Positions 34,418 through 42,832 of a stretch of DNA of 51,741 bases are shown one piece after another. The translations under genes and the position numbers were made by a program. The notes under the pieces were generated by a model. It had not been told where the DNA came from, did no database searches, and worked only from the letters and a program-made list of their open reading frames with translations. This DNA comes from Oscillatoriales cyanobacterium (lineage in GTDB: Bacteria; Cyanobacteriota; Cyanobacteriia; Cyanobacteriales; Laspinemataceae): the NCBI GenBank assembly GCA_011390955.1, contig JAABRM010000053.1:1-51741 (forward strand). Reading direction: 5' to 3'. The first letter of the stretch is position 1, and every line of letters begins with the position of its first letter.

Positions 34418-35090
34418 GTGGATTCCCGCATTCGCGGGAATGACAGTTTTTTTCTGAGATTTGTTTACCGACTTAAATTAGTGGATTCCCGCATTCGCGG
34501 GAATGACAGTTTTTTTCTGAGATTTGTTTACCGACTTAAATTAGTGGATTCCCGCATTCGCGGGAATGACAGTTTTTTTCTGAGATTTGTTTACCGATGT
34601 AAATCCGTGGATTCCCGCATTCGCGGGAATGACAGTTTTTTTCTGAGATTTGTTTACCGATGTAAATCCGTGGATTCCCGCATTCGCGGGAATGACAGTT
34701 TTTTTCTGAGATTTGTTTACCGATGTAAATCCGTGGATTCCCGCATTCGCGGGAATGACAGTTTTTTTCTGAGATTTGTTTACCGATGTAAATCCGTGGA
34801 TTCCCGCATTCGCGGGAATGACAGTTTTTTTCTGAGATTTGTTTACCGATGTAAATCCGTGGATTCCCGCATTCGCGGGAATGACAGTTTTTTCTGAGAT
34901 TTGTTTACCGACTTAAATTAGTGGATTCCCGCATTCGCGGGAATGACAGTTTTTTCTGAGATTTGTTTACCGACTTAAATTAGTGGATTCCCGCATTCGC
35001 GGGAATGACAGTTTTTTTCTGAGATTTGTTTACCGACTTAAATTCGTGGATTCCCGCATTCGCGGGAATGACAGTTTTTTTCTGAGATTT
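34418..35090. repeat. 63-bp tandem hairpin array, 11 units
   Basis: Eleven head-to-tail units of 62-63 bp. Each starts with GTGGATTCCCGC and its mirror GCGGGAATGACAG, followed by T6-T7, CTGAGATTTGTTTACCGA and a short variable TGTAAATCC or CTTAAATTA. Starts are near 34418, 34481, 34544, 34607, 34670, 34733, 34796, 34859, 34921, 34983 and 35046. Each palindrome plus T-tract resembles an intrinsic terminator. The array separates divergent TPR-CHAT and glycosyltransferase genes. The open frame through it (repeating VDSRIRGNDS) is an accident of 63 = 3x21. Confidence 0.95.
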
Positions 35091-35145
35091 GAGACTATAA
35101 TAAATCAAAAATCAACTCCAAAACTGAAAAAAAACTAAAAAACTT

Positions 35146-36111
35146 ATGACTGCGCCTTTAATTTCCGTGATTATTCCCACCTATAATCGTGAAGATGCCC
35201 TACGAGACAGTATTGCGGATGTACTCAAGCAAGACTATCCCAATTTTGAGGCGATAGTCGTTGACCAAACCGCTACTCATAAACCAGAAATTCAACAGTA
35301 TTTAGCAGAAATGTCTAATCAGGGAAAAATTCGCTGGTTTAGAGTGAACTGGGCCAGTTTACCTGGGGCGCGAAATTATGCAGTTCGTCGGGCAAAAGGC
35401 GAGATTATTCTATTTATTGATGATGATGTGCAGTTGCCAGAAAACTTTCTAGCCAACCATGCCAAAAACTATCAAGACAACCCCGAAATAGGCGCGATCG
35501 CGGGTCGAGTTTTTGACCGGATGAAACTAACCGATTCTCAGGGAAATTTAATCATAGAACAACTGCCCCCGGAAGCAATGGATCCGGGAATTGCTTGGTA
35601 TTATATTGATTTAGTCCATACGGTAAAACCCCAGCAAGTTCTCTCTGCCAGAGGCTGCAATATGTCGTTTCGCCAGGAAATATTTACGCAGCATGGACTC
35701 AAATTTGATGAGCGATTTAGAGGGTCTGCGGTGCGCGAAGAGTCTGATTTTTGTCTGCGGTTACGGTCAACAGGATATAAAATATGGTATGACCCAGAAG
35801 CCCATTTAGTTCACCTGGGAGAAGAGACGGGCGGATGTCACGATATTAGCACAAAATCTTGGCAATATCAGATTACTTTTTATCACAATCATTTCTTTTT
35901 AGGCTTAAAAAATCTCACCTTTTCTCAATGTGTCCGCTTTTTTGCCCGGTTATTTGATTGTCATGTCCTCGGTCATCCCCCTTGCAATAAAAGTGGTTCA
36001 CCGCTAAAAATGTTGGTGCGGGGTTTTTTTTATACCCTGGGTTTTTTCAATGCAGTTGGCACTCAAATCAAATCTCTCTGGAATGATGGGCAAATTTATA
36101 CTAAGGAATAA
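35146..36111 (+). CDS. Glycosyltransferase family 2, probable HpsN
   Basis: 321 aa GT-A fold. SVIIPTYNREDALRDSIADV opens the nucleotide-binding domain; the metal motif is FIDDDVQLP; the acceptor loop is REESDFCLRL after GCNMSFRQEIF. The C-terminal ~70 residues are amphipathic or hydrophobic. The order GT2-GT4-GT4 and the sequences resemble the hormogonium polysaccharide transferases HpsN-HpsO-HpsP; that name is from memory and moderately sure. The next gene begins 167 bp on in the same direction. Confidence 0.85.
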   Translation: MTAPLISVIIPTYNREDALRDSIADVLKQDYPNFEAIVVDQTATHKPEIQQYLAEMSNQGKIRWFRVNWASLPGARNYAVRRAKGEIILFIDDDVQLPENFLANHAKNYQDNPEIGAIAGRVFDRMKLTDSQGNLIIEQLPPEAMDPGIAWYYIDLVHTVKPQQVLSARGCNMSFRQEIFTQHGLKFDERFRGSAVREESDFCLRLRSTGYKIWYDPEAHLVHLGEETGGCHDISTKSWQYQITFYHNHFFLGLKNLTFSQCVRFFARLFDCHVLGHPPCNKSGSPLKMLVRGFFYTLGFFNAVGTQIKSLWNDGQIYTKE

Positions 36112-36205
36112 TTGATAATTAATAATTGATAATTGATAATTATTTTTTAATAGTTATTAATTATTTTCCCCAACCAACAACCCCCCCAACCCCCCCGTCA
36201 ACCGC

Positions 36206-36268
36206 CATCGGGCAAGCAACAACCAACAACCAACAACCAACAACAACCAACAACCAACAACCAACCAA
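36206..36268. repeat. CAACCAACAACC array abutting the GT4 start
   Basis: A/C-only array of AACAACCAACA units ending 10 bp before the ATG at 36279. It mirrors the G/T arrays at 21660 and 45067. The upstream-extended reading frame through it (NNQQPTT) is not a believable N-terminus. No Shine-Dalgarno site is present. Confidence 0.85.
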
Positions 36269-36278
36269 TAATAAAATT

Positions 36279-37457
36279 ATGAAAATTTTAGTCGTTAGCC
36301 ATACTTATATTGTTGACCTAAACCGAGAAAAGTTTAGGGCTTTAGCTAAGTTAGCACCAGGAATTGAGGTGACGGTGGTGGTGCCCCGACGGTGGCAACC
36401 CGGTGGGGTGCAAAATAAAATTATTGAAACCCAACCCATTCAAGAAGGTTCTTTTCAAGTAGTGCCGGTTTCTAATTTTAGTGAAAATAATCAGGGTTTG
36501 TTGGTATTTGGGGCAGATTTAATTAAGGTATTGCAGCGTTTTCGCCCGGATATTATCCAGGTTGAACAAGGTGCAAAAGCGCTGGCTTATGCTCAGTTAA
36601 TTACTCTGAATCGTTGGTTAAAAATTGGGGCAAAAAATGTCTTCTTTACTTGGTGGAATTTGCCTTATACTTTAAAGTGGCCGATTTCTTGGTTGGAAGC
36701 TTATAATTTAAAGGCTACTGATGGGGTAGTGGTGGGTAATCAAGATGGGGCAGATATTTTGCGCGATCGCGGATATAATGGCCCGATGGTGGTGATGCCT
36801 CAATTGGGGGTTGATGAAACTTTGTTTCGTCCCCAAAGCCAACCGGAATTAGCGGCTAAATTGGGAATTAAAGCTACTGATTTTATTGTGGGATTTGTAG
36901 GCCGATTTGTGGAAGAAAAAGGCTTAATTACCCTGGCAAAAGCTTTGGAAAAAATCCCCGAAAAGCCTTGGAAATGGTTATTATTAGGACGCGGCGATTT
37001 AGAGTCACAGTTACTTGCTTGGGCGGCTGAAAATGGCTTTACAGATAGAGTGGTTATAGTGGAAAGTGTCCCCCATGACCAAGTATATCAATATATTAAT
37101 TTAATGAATGTTTTGGTTTTACCTTCGGAAACTACCTATAAGTTTAAAACTTTAACTTCTGTGGGCTGGAAAGAACAGTTTGGTCATGTTTTAATTGAGG
37201 CGATCGCTTGTAAAGTGCCGGTAATTGGGTCGGACTCTGGAGAAATTCCTTATGTGATTGATGACGCTGGGTTAGTGTTTCCTGAAAAAAATGTGGCAGC
37301 GTTGCAAAATTGCTTGATGCAACTGATGGAAAATCCCCAGTTAGCTGCGGAATTGGGGGAAAAAGGTTATCAAAGAGCGATCGCGCACTATACCAATCAA
37401 GCCCTAGCCCAAGAACTGTTAAAATTTTACCAACAATTGCTCACCGCTGATAAGTAG
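36279..37457 (+). CDS. Glycosyltransferase family 4, probable HpsO
   Basis: 392 aa from MKILVVSHTYIVDLNREKF, the natural start of the GT-B N-terminal domain. The C-terminal domain begins near DFIVGFVGRFVEEKGL and carries the E-x7-E donor motif EQFGHVLIE followed by GSDSGEIPYVI. Resembles HpsO of hormogonium polysaccharide synthesis (from memory). Its stop codon TAG lies inside the left end of a 129-bp MITE-like element, so the last residues and the stop are supplied by the insert. Confidence 0.85.
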   Translation: MKILVVSHTYIVDLNREKFRALAKLAPGIEVTVVVPRRWQPGGVQNKIIETQPIQEGSFQVVPVSNFSENNQGLLVFGADLIKVLQRFRPDIIQVEQGAKALAYAQLITLNRWLKIGAKNVFFTWWNLPYTLKWPISWLEAYNLKATDGVVVGNQDGADILRDRGYNGPMVVMPQLGVDETLFRPQSQPELAAKLGIKATDFIVGFVGRFVEEKGLITLAKALEKIPEKPWKWLLLGRGDLESQLLAWAAENGFTDRVVIVESVPHDQVYQYINLMNVLVLPSETTYKFKTLTSVGWKEQFGHVLIEAIACKVPVIGSDSGEIPYVIDDAGLVFPEKNVAALQNCLMQLMENPQLAAELGEKGYQRAIAHYTNQALAQELLKFYQQLLTADK

Positions 37458-37579
37458 GTGGGCAGAAATAAATGCACCACAGACCCCATTAGAAGAAAAA
37501 CTGTCATTCCCGCGAAGGCGGGAATCCAAGGATTTACGGTGGGGAACGAAAAGTGCAATTAATTATGTTCACCTACTTA
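37451..37579. mobile_element. 129-bp MITE-like element, copy 1 (TAAGTAGGTG ends)
   Basis: Ends are exact 10-bp inverted repeats TAAGTAGGTG and CACCTACTTA. The interior carries an ATTCCCGCG/CGCGGGAAT-type palindrome. A second copy of identical length lies inverted at 49243..49371. TA at both tips fits a TA-targeting (IS630/Tc1-like) helper, an inference. It has no coding capacity. Confidence 0.85.
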
Positions 37580-37610
37580 TTTCTTAAATCTAAAAAAACC
37601 AATCATAATT

Positions 37611-38783
37611 ATGCGAATTCTGCAAATTATTCCGGCAATATCCCTCGTTTATGGCGGCCCCAGTCAAATGGTTTTAGGGCTTTCTGCTGCCCTAGCTAAT
37701 GAAGGGGTTGATGTGACAATTTTAACCACTAATTCTAATGGAGATACGGGACAAACGCCATTAGATGTCCCCTTAAATCAGCCCATTGCCCAAGATGGTT
37801 ATCAGGTGATTTATTTTCGCTGTAGTCCATTTCGGCGATATAAATTTTCTGTAGATTTATTGACTTGGCTGGCAACCCATGCCCATGAGTTTGATTTAGC
37901 CCATTTACACGCCTTATTTTCTCCAGTAATTTCCGCCGCAGCGACGGTGGCAAGAGTGAAAAAGTTACCTTATATTTTACGACCTTTAGGCACTCTAGAT
38001 CCCGCTGATTTACAGAAGAAAAAACAGCTAAAAAAAATCTATACGACTCTGTGGGAACGGGGCAATATTGCTGGGGCGTCAGCGCTGCATTTTACCAGTC
38101 ATCAAGAGGCGATTATTTCTGAACGGTTTGGGGTGAAAACCCAGGATTTAATCATTCCCTTGGGGGTAAAATTTCAGTCCGTTAATCCAGAAGTTTGTGA
38201 CGTGAGAAGTCAGTTAAATATTCCCCGCGATCGCCCCTTATTATTATTTCTTTCGCGCATAGAACCAAAAAAAGGACTAAATCTGCTTTTGCCTGCTTTG
38301 GAAACCCTAATCGCCGAAGGGTTTAACTTTCACTTTGTCCTCGCTGGAAGTAATCCCCAAGACCCGGATTATGAGGCGATGATTAAGGCCAAAATTAAAG
38401 CCTCACCCCTGGAAAAATGCACAACTATCACCGGATTTGTCACCGGAAATTTTAAGGCTGCTTTATTACAACAAGCGGATTTATTTGTCTTACCTTCTTA
38501 TTATGAAAATTTTGGCATTGCGGTGGCAGAAGCAATGGCAGCAGGGACAGCGGTTTGTATTTCGCGGGGGGTCTATATTTGGGAAGATGTACAAGGGGCA
38601 GATGCCGGTTGGGTTTGTGATTGTAATCTGGAAGATTTAGTGAGTCAATTAAGGATGGCATTACAACATCCAGAAGATTTGTCCCGTCGGGGAAAGAATG
38701 GACAAGTTTATGCGAATCATGCTTATCGTTGGTCGGCGATCGCCCAGGAAACTATCAAAGCTTATCAAGGGATTATTTTTTAG
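37611..38783 (+). CDS. Glycosyltransferase family 4, probable HpsP
   Basis: 390 aa GT-B enzyme. MRILQIIPAISLVYGGPSQM opens the acceptor domain; DLAHLHALFSPVISAAA and PYILRPLGTLDPADL follow; the donor domain begins at PLLLFLSRIEPKKGL, with E-x7-E as ENFGIAVAE and EAMAAGTAV. Closely resembles HpsP of hormogonium polysaccharide synthesis (from memory). The gap from the previous gene is mostly the MITE, so the three transferases were probably one operon. Confidence 0.88.
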   Translation: MRILQIIPAISLVYGGPSQMVLGLSAALANEGVDVTILTTNSNGDTGQTPLDVPLNQPIAQDGYQVIYFRCSPFRRYKFSVDLLTWLATHAHEFDLAHLHALFSPVISAAATVARVKKLPYILRPLGTLDPADLQKKKQLKKIYTTLWERGNIAGASALHFTSHQEAIISERFGVKTQDLIIPLGVKFQSVNPEVCDVRSQLNIPRDRPLLLFLSRIEPKKGLNLLLPALETLIAEGFNFHFVLAGSNPQDPDYEAMIKAKIKASPLEKCTTITGFVTGNFKAALLQQADLFVLPSYYENFGIAVAEAMAAGTAVCISRGVYIWEDVQGADAGWVCDCNLEDLVSQLRMALQHPEDLSRRGKNGQVYANHAYRWSAIAQETIKAYQGIIF

Positions 38784-38967
38784 AACTGAGACAAGCGGAT
38801 CTGATGGGTTAATCGTGTTTATATCATAGTTCATCAAATTGTCTCAAAACTAAACCCTTGGATAATTCAGTGAAAGCAATGGAATTATAATAGTGGTAGA
38901 TTTTATGCAATATTTGACGCGAAAAATCTACTAACCAAACAAGAGTCAAATTTACTGATATAAAATA

Positions 38968-39318
38968 ATGGGCTTGCCAAGTAAGGGAGTGGGTGGGAAT
39001 GGGATAGCGTCTGAATTTGGTGATTTAACCGGAATGACTCGTCAAGAGGTCGATCGGTTCTTAAAAGAATTGGATGCTAAAGTAAAAATAACAGTGGGCG
39101 GTTATGTCGAATATAAATTTCCCGATCGCTCAAAAGTAATCATTCGTCCTGACGGTGAAGTGGTGCGAACTCCTGCACCCATATATGCCTCAGACGGATC
39201 GAGAACTAATCGGGGTTTGCGCTTAGATAAACAGGGTCGGTTAATGACCACTTTGGATCAATTAGGCAATCCAATGCCTGAGACTCATAATACTGGAGAA
39301 ACAGTGAGGGATGAATGA
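38968..39318 (+). CDS. Orphan polymorphic-toxin-like C-terminal domain
   Basis: 116 aa with no signal peptide and no good ribosome site, starting in a low-complexity Gly stretch (MGLPSKGVGGNG) like the end of a linker. The domain has MTRQEVDRFLKELDAKVK, then a beta-rich basic core YVEYKFPDRSKVIIRPDGEV and GRRL-like TNRGLRLDKQG. This layout is typical of toxin tips cut from large secreted proteins. It overlaps the next small acidic gene by 4 bases (ATGA), as toxin-immunity pairs do. The toxin class is not recognised. Confidence 0.5.
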   Translation: MGLPSKGVGGNGIASEFGDLTGMTRQEVDRFLKELDAKVKITVGGYVEYKFPDRSKVIIRPDGEVVRTPAPIYASDGSRTNRGLRLDKQGRLMTTLDQLGNPMPETHNTGETVRDE

Positions 39319-39686
39319 ATATGTCAGATGATTATCAGTTGCTAAATCTGGGAGGATTAACCTCCTTAGTTACTAATGTCACAATGTCGTTATGGGGTAA
39401 TGATGTTGCGATCGAATGTCTCTACGATCCAACGGGCGATCGCCTGCCTTATATTCTGAATTTTCAAGATTGTAGAGAAATTCGCTGGGAAATTCATGAT
39501 CCAGAGGAAGTCCACGAAACTTTTGCTGAGTTAATCGGAATTCATCTGGGAGAGGGCGATCGTCAAAAACCCGCTTTGATTCATACAGATATTTTTGAGA
39601 TTTCACTGCTTTACGGCACTTTTAATCTTGAACGAATTCCATCATCTCAGAATATTCTGCAAACTAAACCGTTAGTTGAAGCGTAA
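39315..39686 (+). CDS. Probable immunity protein
   Basis: 123 aa, acidic, soluble (WGNDVAIECLYDPTGDRLPY, FQDCREIRWEIHDPEEVHET). It starts 4 bases inside the end of the toxin-like gene. Inferred immunity partner from position, size and acidity; no family recognised. Followed directly by repeat DNA. Confidence 0.5.
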   Translation: MNMSDDYQLLNLGGLTSLVTNVTMSLWGNDVAIECLYDPTGDRLPYILNFQDCREIRWEIHDPEEVHETFAELIGIHLGEGDRQKPALIHTDIFEISLLYGTFNLERIPSSQNILQTKPLVEA

Positions 39687-39795
39687 TTAGAGAGGCGATC
39701 GCTTTTTTCCCGGTTGCCAATAATTCTGGAATAATCTTAATTGATTTAAGGAAGAAGCAAATTTGACTATCATTAGATTGGTTAACCTGATGACA

Positions 39796-39918
39796 GCGAT
39801 CGCCTCCTAATTTACTAAAAATCTTATTCACCACAGAGACACAGAGGACACAAATAATACAGAGGCGATCGCTTTTCTTTGTGTCCTTCGTGTCTTTGTG
39901 GTAAATGATCCATTTTTT
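39796..39918. repeat. ACCACAGAGACACAG palindromic element, copy 1
   Basis: Imperfect hairpin: ACCACAGAGACACAGAGGAC pairs with GTCCTTCGTGTCTTTGTGGT around a HIP1 centre (GGCGATCGC). Complete copy of ~120 bp flanked by CCTAATTTACTAAAAAT and AAATGATCCATTTTTT. It fills most of the gene-free gap 39687..40027. Confidence 0.85.
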
Positions 39919-40027
39919 ATGGACGGGATCTCGCATCTATTTCTTGAGAGGCGATCGCCAATTTCATGTTAAACTAAATCTAGATAATCACCAGCCCAAA
40001 CATTTTGGCCTAATCTGATATTAACTT

Positions 40028-40249
40028 ATGCTAGAATCCAGTAGTTCTCAATTTCCTTCTTTGAATAAATCCGTATTCCAAGTATCATCTTTGTTTGATC
40101 AATCTGATGAACAACAATATTGGTTGAGTCAAACCCCCACAACTCGCTTACAAGCTCTAGAATTAACTCGAAAAATTATTTATGGCTATGATGCTTCTAC
40201 CACCCGACTTCAAAGAGTTTTTGAAGTTACTCAACTTATCCAAAGTTGA
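40028..40249 (+). CDS. Small protein paired with nucleotidyltransferase
   Basis: 73 aa, Ser/Gln-rich, helical in the second half (PTTRLQALELTRKIIYGY). It overlaps the next gene by 68 bases. Such short proteins commonly precede MNT/AbiEii-like nucleotidyltransferases in cyanobacteria, where the pair may act as toxin-antitoxin (inference). Function unknown. Confidence 0.5.
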   Translation: MLESSSSQFPSLNKSVFQVSSLFDQSDEQQYWLSQTPTTRLQALELTRKIIYGYDASTTRLQRVFEVTQLIQS

Positions 40250-40427
40250 ATATTTGTTAATTGGCGGCTATGCGGTCGCTTATCATGGTTATCCTCGTGC
40301 GACTGGTGACATGGATATCTGGATAGCGATCGCTCCTGAAAATGCCGAAAAAGTAGTAGAAGTCTTACGAAAGAAAATTTGGGTTTTGGGCATATTCGAT
40401 TTTGCTGCCAAACAAATCGCCTCCTAA
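40182..40427 (+). pseudogene. Nucleotidyltransferase (AbiEii/DUF6036-like), truncated
   Basis: 81 codons remain. The first 65 are a clear nucleotidyltransferase start: LNLSKVEYLLIGGYAVAYHG with GG..A and ATGDMDIWIAI with DxD. Relatives are about 150-200 aa. After VVEVLRK the frame is off; shifting one frame gives KFGFG, the usual continuation, so a frameshift is likely. Ten codons later the reading enters a palindromic repeat element beginning ATCGCCTCCTAATTTACT. Confidence 0.65.
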
Positions 40428-40745
40428 TTTACTAAAAATATTATTCACCACAGAGACACAGAGGACACAAAGAATACAGAGGCGATCGCTTTAGAATGTG
40501 TCCTTCGTGTCGAAAGTGGTAAATGATCAATATTTACTGAAAATATTATTCACCACAGAGACACAGAGGACACAAAGAATACAGAGGCGATCGCTTTAGA
40601 ATGTGTCCTTCGTGTCGAAAGTGGTAAATGATCAATATTTACTGAAAATATTATTCACCACAGAGACACAGAGGACACAAAGAATACAGAGGCGATCGCT
40701 TTAGAATGTGTCTTTCGTGTCGAAAGTGGTAAATAATCCATTTTT
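40416..40745. repeat. ACCACAGAGACACAG element, three tandem copies
   Basis: TTCACCACAGAG starts at 40444, 40549 and 40654, exactly 105 bp apart. Units are nearly identical, so this is a recent local amplification. The first unit interrupts the nucleotidyltransferase gene. Confidence 0.9.
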
Positions 40746-40779
40746 TTAATAGGCAATCGCAATTTATTCTCTTTAACCT

Positions 40780-40953
40780 TTACTCTACACGACTCACTTG
40801 CCGGGAGTTAGCTGGGGATGTTTCTCTGATTTTTCGCTGATACTTTAAAGCCATATCTGTGGCAAATTCACACATTTCTTTAGCCTTTTCTTCTGATTCT
40901 TTAAAAACTTCTAGCATTTCCAGCATTTTTTTCTCATCTGGTAGTTCTTTCAT
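40780..40953 (-). CDS. Small charged protein, 57 aa
   Basis: 57 aa. MKELPDEKKMLEMLEVFKES is an acidic helix, and the tail is basic (YQRKIRETSPANSRQVSR). The ATG overlaps the stop of the upstream 115-aa gene (ATGA), so it is translationally coupled. Not recognised; size and coupling would fit a two-gene module. Confidence 0.55.
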   Translation of the reverse strand: MKELPDEKKMLEMLEVFKESEEKAKEMCEFATDMALKYQRKIRETSPANSRQVSRVE

Positions 40954-41297
40954 GGTAATTCCCTCAAAAAATTGACAATTTTTTCTACTCGCAGTTTACT
41001 TTCAATCGCTTTACCCAGTAAAATTCCTAAATCTTCTCCCGTTTCCTGAATCACATCTAACGAAAGATTTGCTTCAGAGAGAACGTTCACCATACTCTGA
41101 ATTTGTTGACGAGCAGTGGTGGTGAAAAATAGCAAGGCATTTAAGTAGGCGAAGTATTGTAACAGTATAGCATTTTCCGGAAATTGTGACATGACTCGCC
41201 TGAGTATATTTAGTCCGAAGGTTGCTTCGGCTTCGATTTGCTCAATTTCTAAATAAATTCGGTCAATTATCTTTAGTAGTTCTGATGGAATTTGCAT
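40950..41297 (-). CDS. Helical hypothetical protein, 115 aa
   Basis: 115 aa, nearly all helix: MQIPSELLKIIDRIYLEIEQ, a mildly hydrophobic middle YFAYLNALLFFTTTARQQI, then QETGEDLGILLGKAIESKLR. No family recognised. Forms a two-gene unit with the 57-aa gene through a 4-base overlap. Confidence 0.5.
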   Translation of the reverse strand: MQIPSELLKIIDRIYLEIEQIEAEATFGLNILRRVMSQFPENAILLQYFAYLNALLFFTTTARQQIQSMVNVLSEANLSLDVIQETGEDLGILLGKAIESKLRVEKIVNFLRELP

Positions 41298-41460
41298 CTA
41301 AATTAAATTGGTTTATGTCGAAATGTCATAAACATTTTAACATAAATAAGTTACCGTCGATTTATCTTGATTTAACCTCGTTTAGCCTAGTTGTTAGGCT
41401 CTGCCTGGGAACGCCTTATTGGAGGATCTGATTCGCGGAAGCGATCCGATGAAGCGGAAT

Positions 41461-41575
41461 CGCTTCTTAATTTACTGAAAATCTGATTCACCACAAAGGC
41501 ACAAAGAACACAGAGGCGATCGCTTTAGAATGTGTCCTTCGTATCTTTGTGGTAAATAATCCATTTTTTACTAAT
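41461..41575. repeat. ACCACAAAGGCACAAAG element variant
   Basis: Copy of the palindromic family with ACCACAAAGGCACAAAGAAC as left arm and TTTGTGGT as right end. It lies in the gap 41298..41773, which also has GCGGAAGCGATCC/GGATCGCTTCCGC inverted segments (~41437 and ~41613) and no gene. Confidence 0.8.
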
Positions 41576-41773
41576 GCGATTCCCTCGCCCGATCTGCGCG
41601 ATTCCGCAAAGCGGATCGCTTCCGCGAATCGCCCTTTAGCCATTGGGAACTTCAAAATAAACTACTCGTGGCTGTTGAAATCGCGAAAATCGTTATCATT
41701 GGTTTAATGTCCCAGAAATTGCCTAGGATAAAATTGAAGCATCTCTAGAAAACTGAGATCCACGGTATCAAAA

Positions 41774-42304
41774 ATGACTCCAGCATCCAACCCAGAATCG
41801 GCAAGCACTCAATTGCCGAATTTAACCCTAAGTTCAGAACAAGTTGCTCAACTCGACTGGTTGCGTATGGCGATCGGCGCCGAAAATACCAAAGAAGCGA
41901 TTCTGCGGTCAATTTCTGTGATGGTGACGCTGAAACAAAATCTCAAATCCGGTAGCCAGCTTTTTATCCATAATTCCGATGGACAAATTCGCCTGTTGAT
42001 TCCAGAATTGGAACCTTCACCAATTGAAAATTGGCAATATTTAGTCGAACGTCCTCACCCTTGGCGACGGCAACTTTATATTAAAGGTCGTAAACTTTTG
42101 GCTTCAACAGTTTGGCGAGATGCGATCGCTAATGAAATGTCCCCAGAAGAAGCTGCCGAAAATTGGGATTTACCTCTCGCTGCCATTCAAGAAGTCATGC
42201 ACTACTGCGAAATGCATCAAGAACTATTGCAACTAGAAGCAGAAGAAGAACGTTATCGTTTAGAAGTCAAAGGAGTCTCCCTTGAGTCTAAGACTACTGC
42301 TTGA
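41774..42304 (+). CDS. DUF433-containing antitoxin
   Basis: 176 aa. The N-terminal ~70 residues are a helical extension (LSSEQVAQLDWLRMAIGAEN). The C-terminal DUF433 helix-turn-helix domain reads RRQLYIKGRKLLASTVWRD, then MSPEEAAENWDLPLAAIQE. It overlaps the following PIN-like toxin gene by 23 bases. Standard cyanobacterial DUF433/DUF5615 pair in which DUF433 acts as antitoxin and autoregulator (family knowledge). Confidence 0.8.
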   Translation: MTPASNPESASTQLPNLTLSSEQVAQLDWLRMAIGAENTKEAILRSISVMVTLKQNLKSGSQLFIHNSDGQIRLLIPELEPSPIENWQYLVERPHPWRRQLYIKGRKLLASTVWRDAIANEMSPEEAAENWDLPLAAIQEVMHYCEMHQELLQLEAEEERYRLEVKGVSLESKTTA

Positions 42305-42641
42305 TGAAGACTCCCAAGCCAAGAAATTGGTTACTTTACTTCAACAAGCCGGTTACGATATTGTCACCGTCAATCAAGCTGGATTAATGGGAAAAGCTGA
42401 TGCAATTGTGCTTGATTTTGCCAGACAAGAAGGGCGGATATTATTGACTCGAAATTGCCATGATTTTTTCAATCTTCATGCGGCAAATTCATCTCATCCA
42501 GGAATATTGGCGATTTATGAATATCCGAATCCGGCTAAAAATTTGAGTTATGCTATGATTGTCAAAGCTATTGCTAATATAGAGGCGGCAGGTATCGAGT
42601 TAAACCAGCAATTTATTCCTCTAAATCAATGGAATTATTGA
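42282..42641 (+). CDS. DUF5615 PIN-like toxin
   Basis: 119 aa from a TTG start set by AGGAG at 42271-42275, six bases upstream. PIN-like nuclease motifs: LRLLLDEDSQAKKL (acidic pair), GKADAIVLDFARQEGRILLT, RNCHDF. Probably a ribonuclease neutralised by the DUF433 protein encoded just upstream. Confidence 0.82.
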   Translation: MSLRLLLDEDSQAKKLVTLLQQAGYDIVTVNQAGLMGKADAIVLDFARQEGRILLTRNCHDFFNLHAANSSHPGILAIYEYPNPAKNLSYAMIVKAIANIEAAGIELNQQFIPLNQWNY

Positions 42642-42695
42642 TGTTTTACCTCAGTTAGCTAACCCTGGGTGAGTGAATTATAGTGAATTCTGCAT

Positions 42696-42802
42696 GGCGA
42701 TCGCCTCCTAATTTAATGAAAATATTATTCACCACAGAGACACAGAGGACACAAAGAATACAGAGGCGATCGCTTTTCTTTGTGTTATTCGTGTAGAAAA
42801 AT
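42696..42802. repeat. ACCACAGAGACACAG element, right end degenerate
   Basis: A copy of the family with a good left arm and HIP1 centre. The right arm decays after TTTGTGTTATTCGTGT, which then leads into the ribosome site of the 70-aa gene. Confidence 0.8.
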
Positions 42803-42832
42803 GAAAATCAAATATATTTTGGAGTAAAGGTT

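Noticed and set aside
34418-34897. 159-codon frame with 21-residue repeats (VDSRIRGNDS...)
   Set aside because: It is a by-product of a 63-bp non-coding tandem array (63 is a multiple of 3); no ribosome site, and the same palindrome is scattered in intergenic DNA.
34418-35090. Possible CRISPR array
   Set aside because: There are no unique spacers; the entire 63-bp unit repeats, and no cas genes are in the window.
36126-36278. N-terminal extension of the GT4 gene
   Set aside because: It reads through a CA array; GT-B proteins begin at the MKILVVS strand.
37451-37579. Intrinsic terminator of the GT4 gene only
   Set aside because: The hairpin is part of a 129-bp element with 10-bp inverted ends that recurs at 49243, so it is first of all a mobile repeat.
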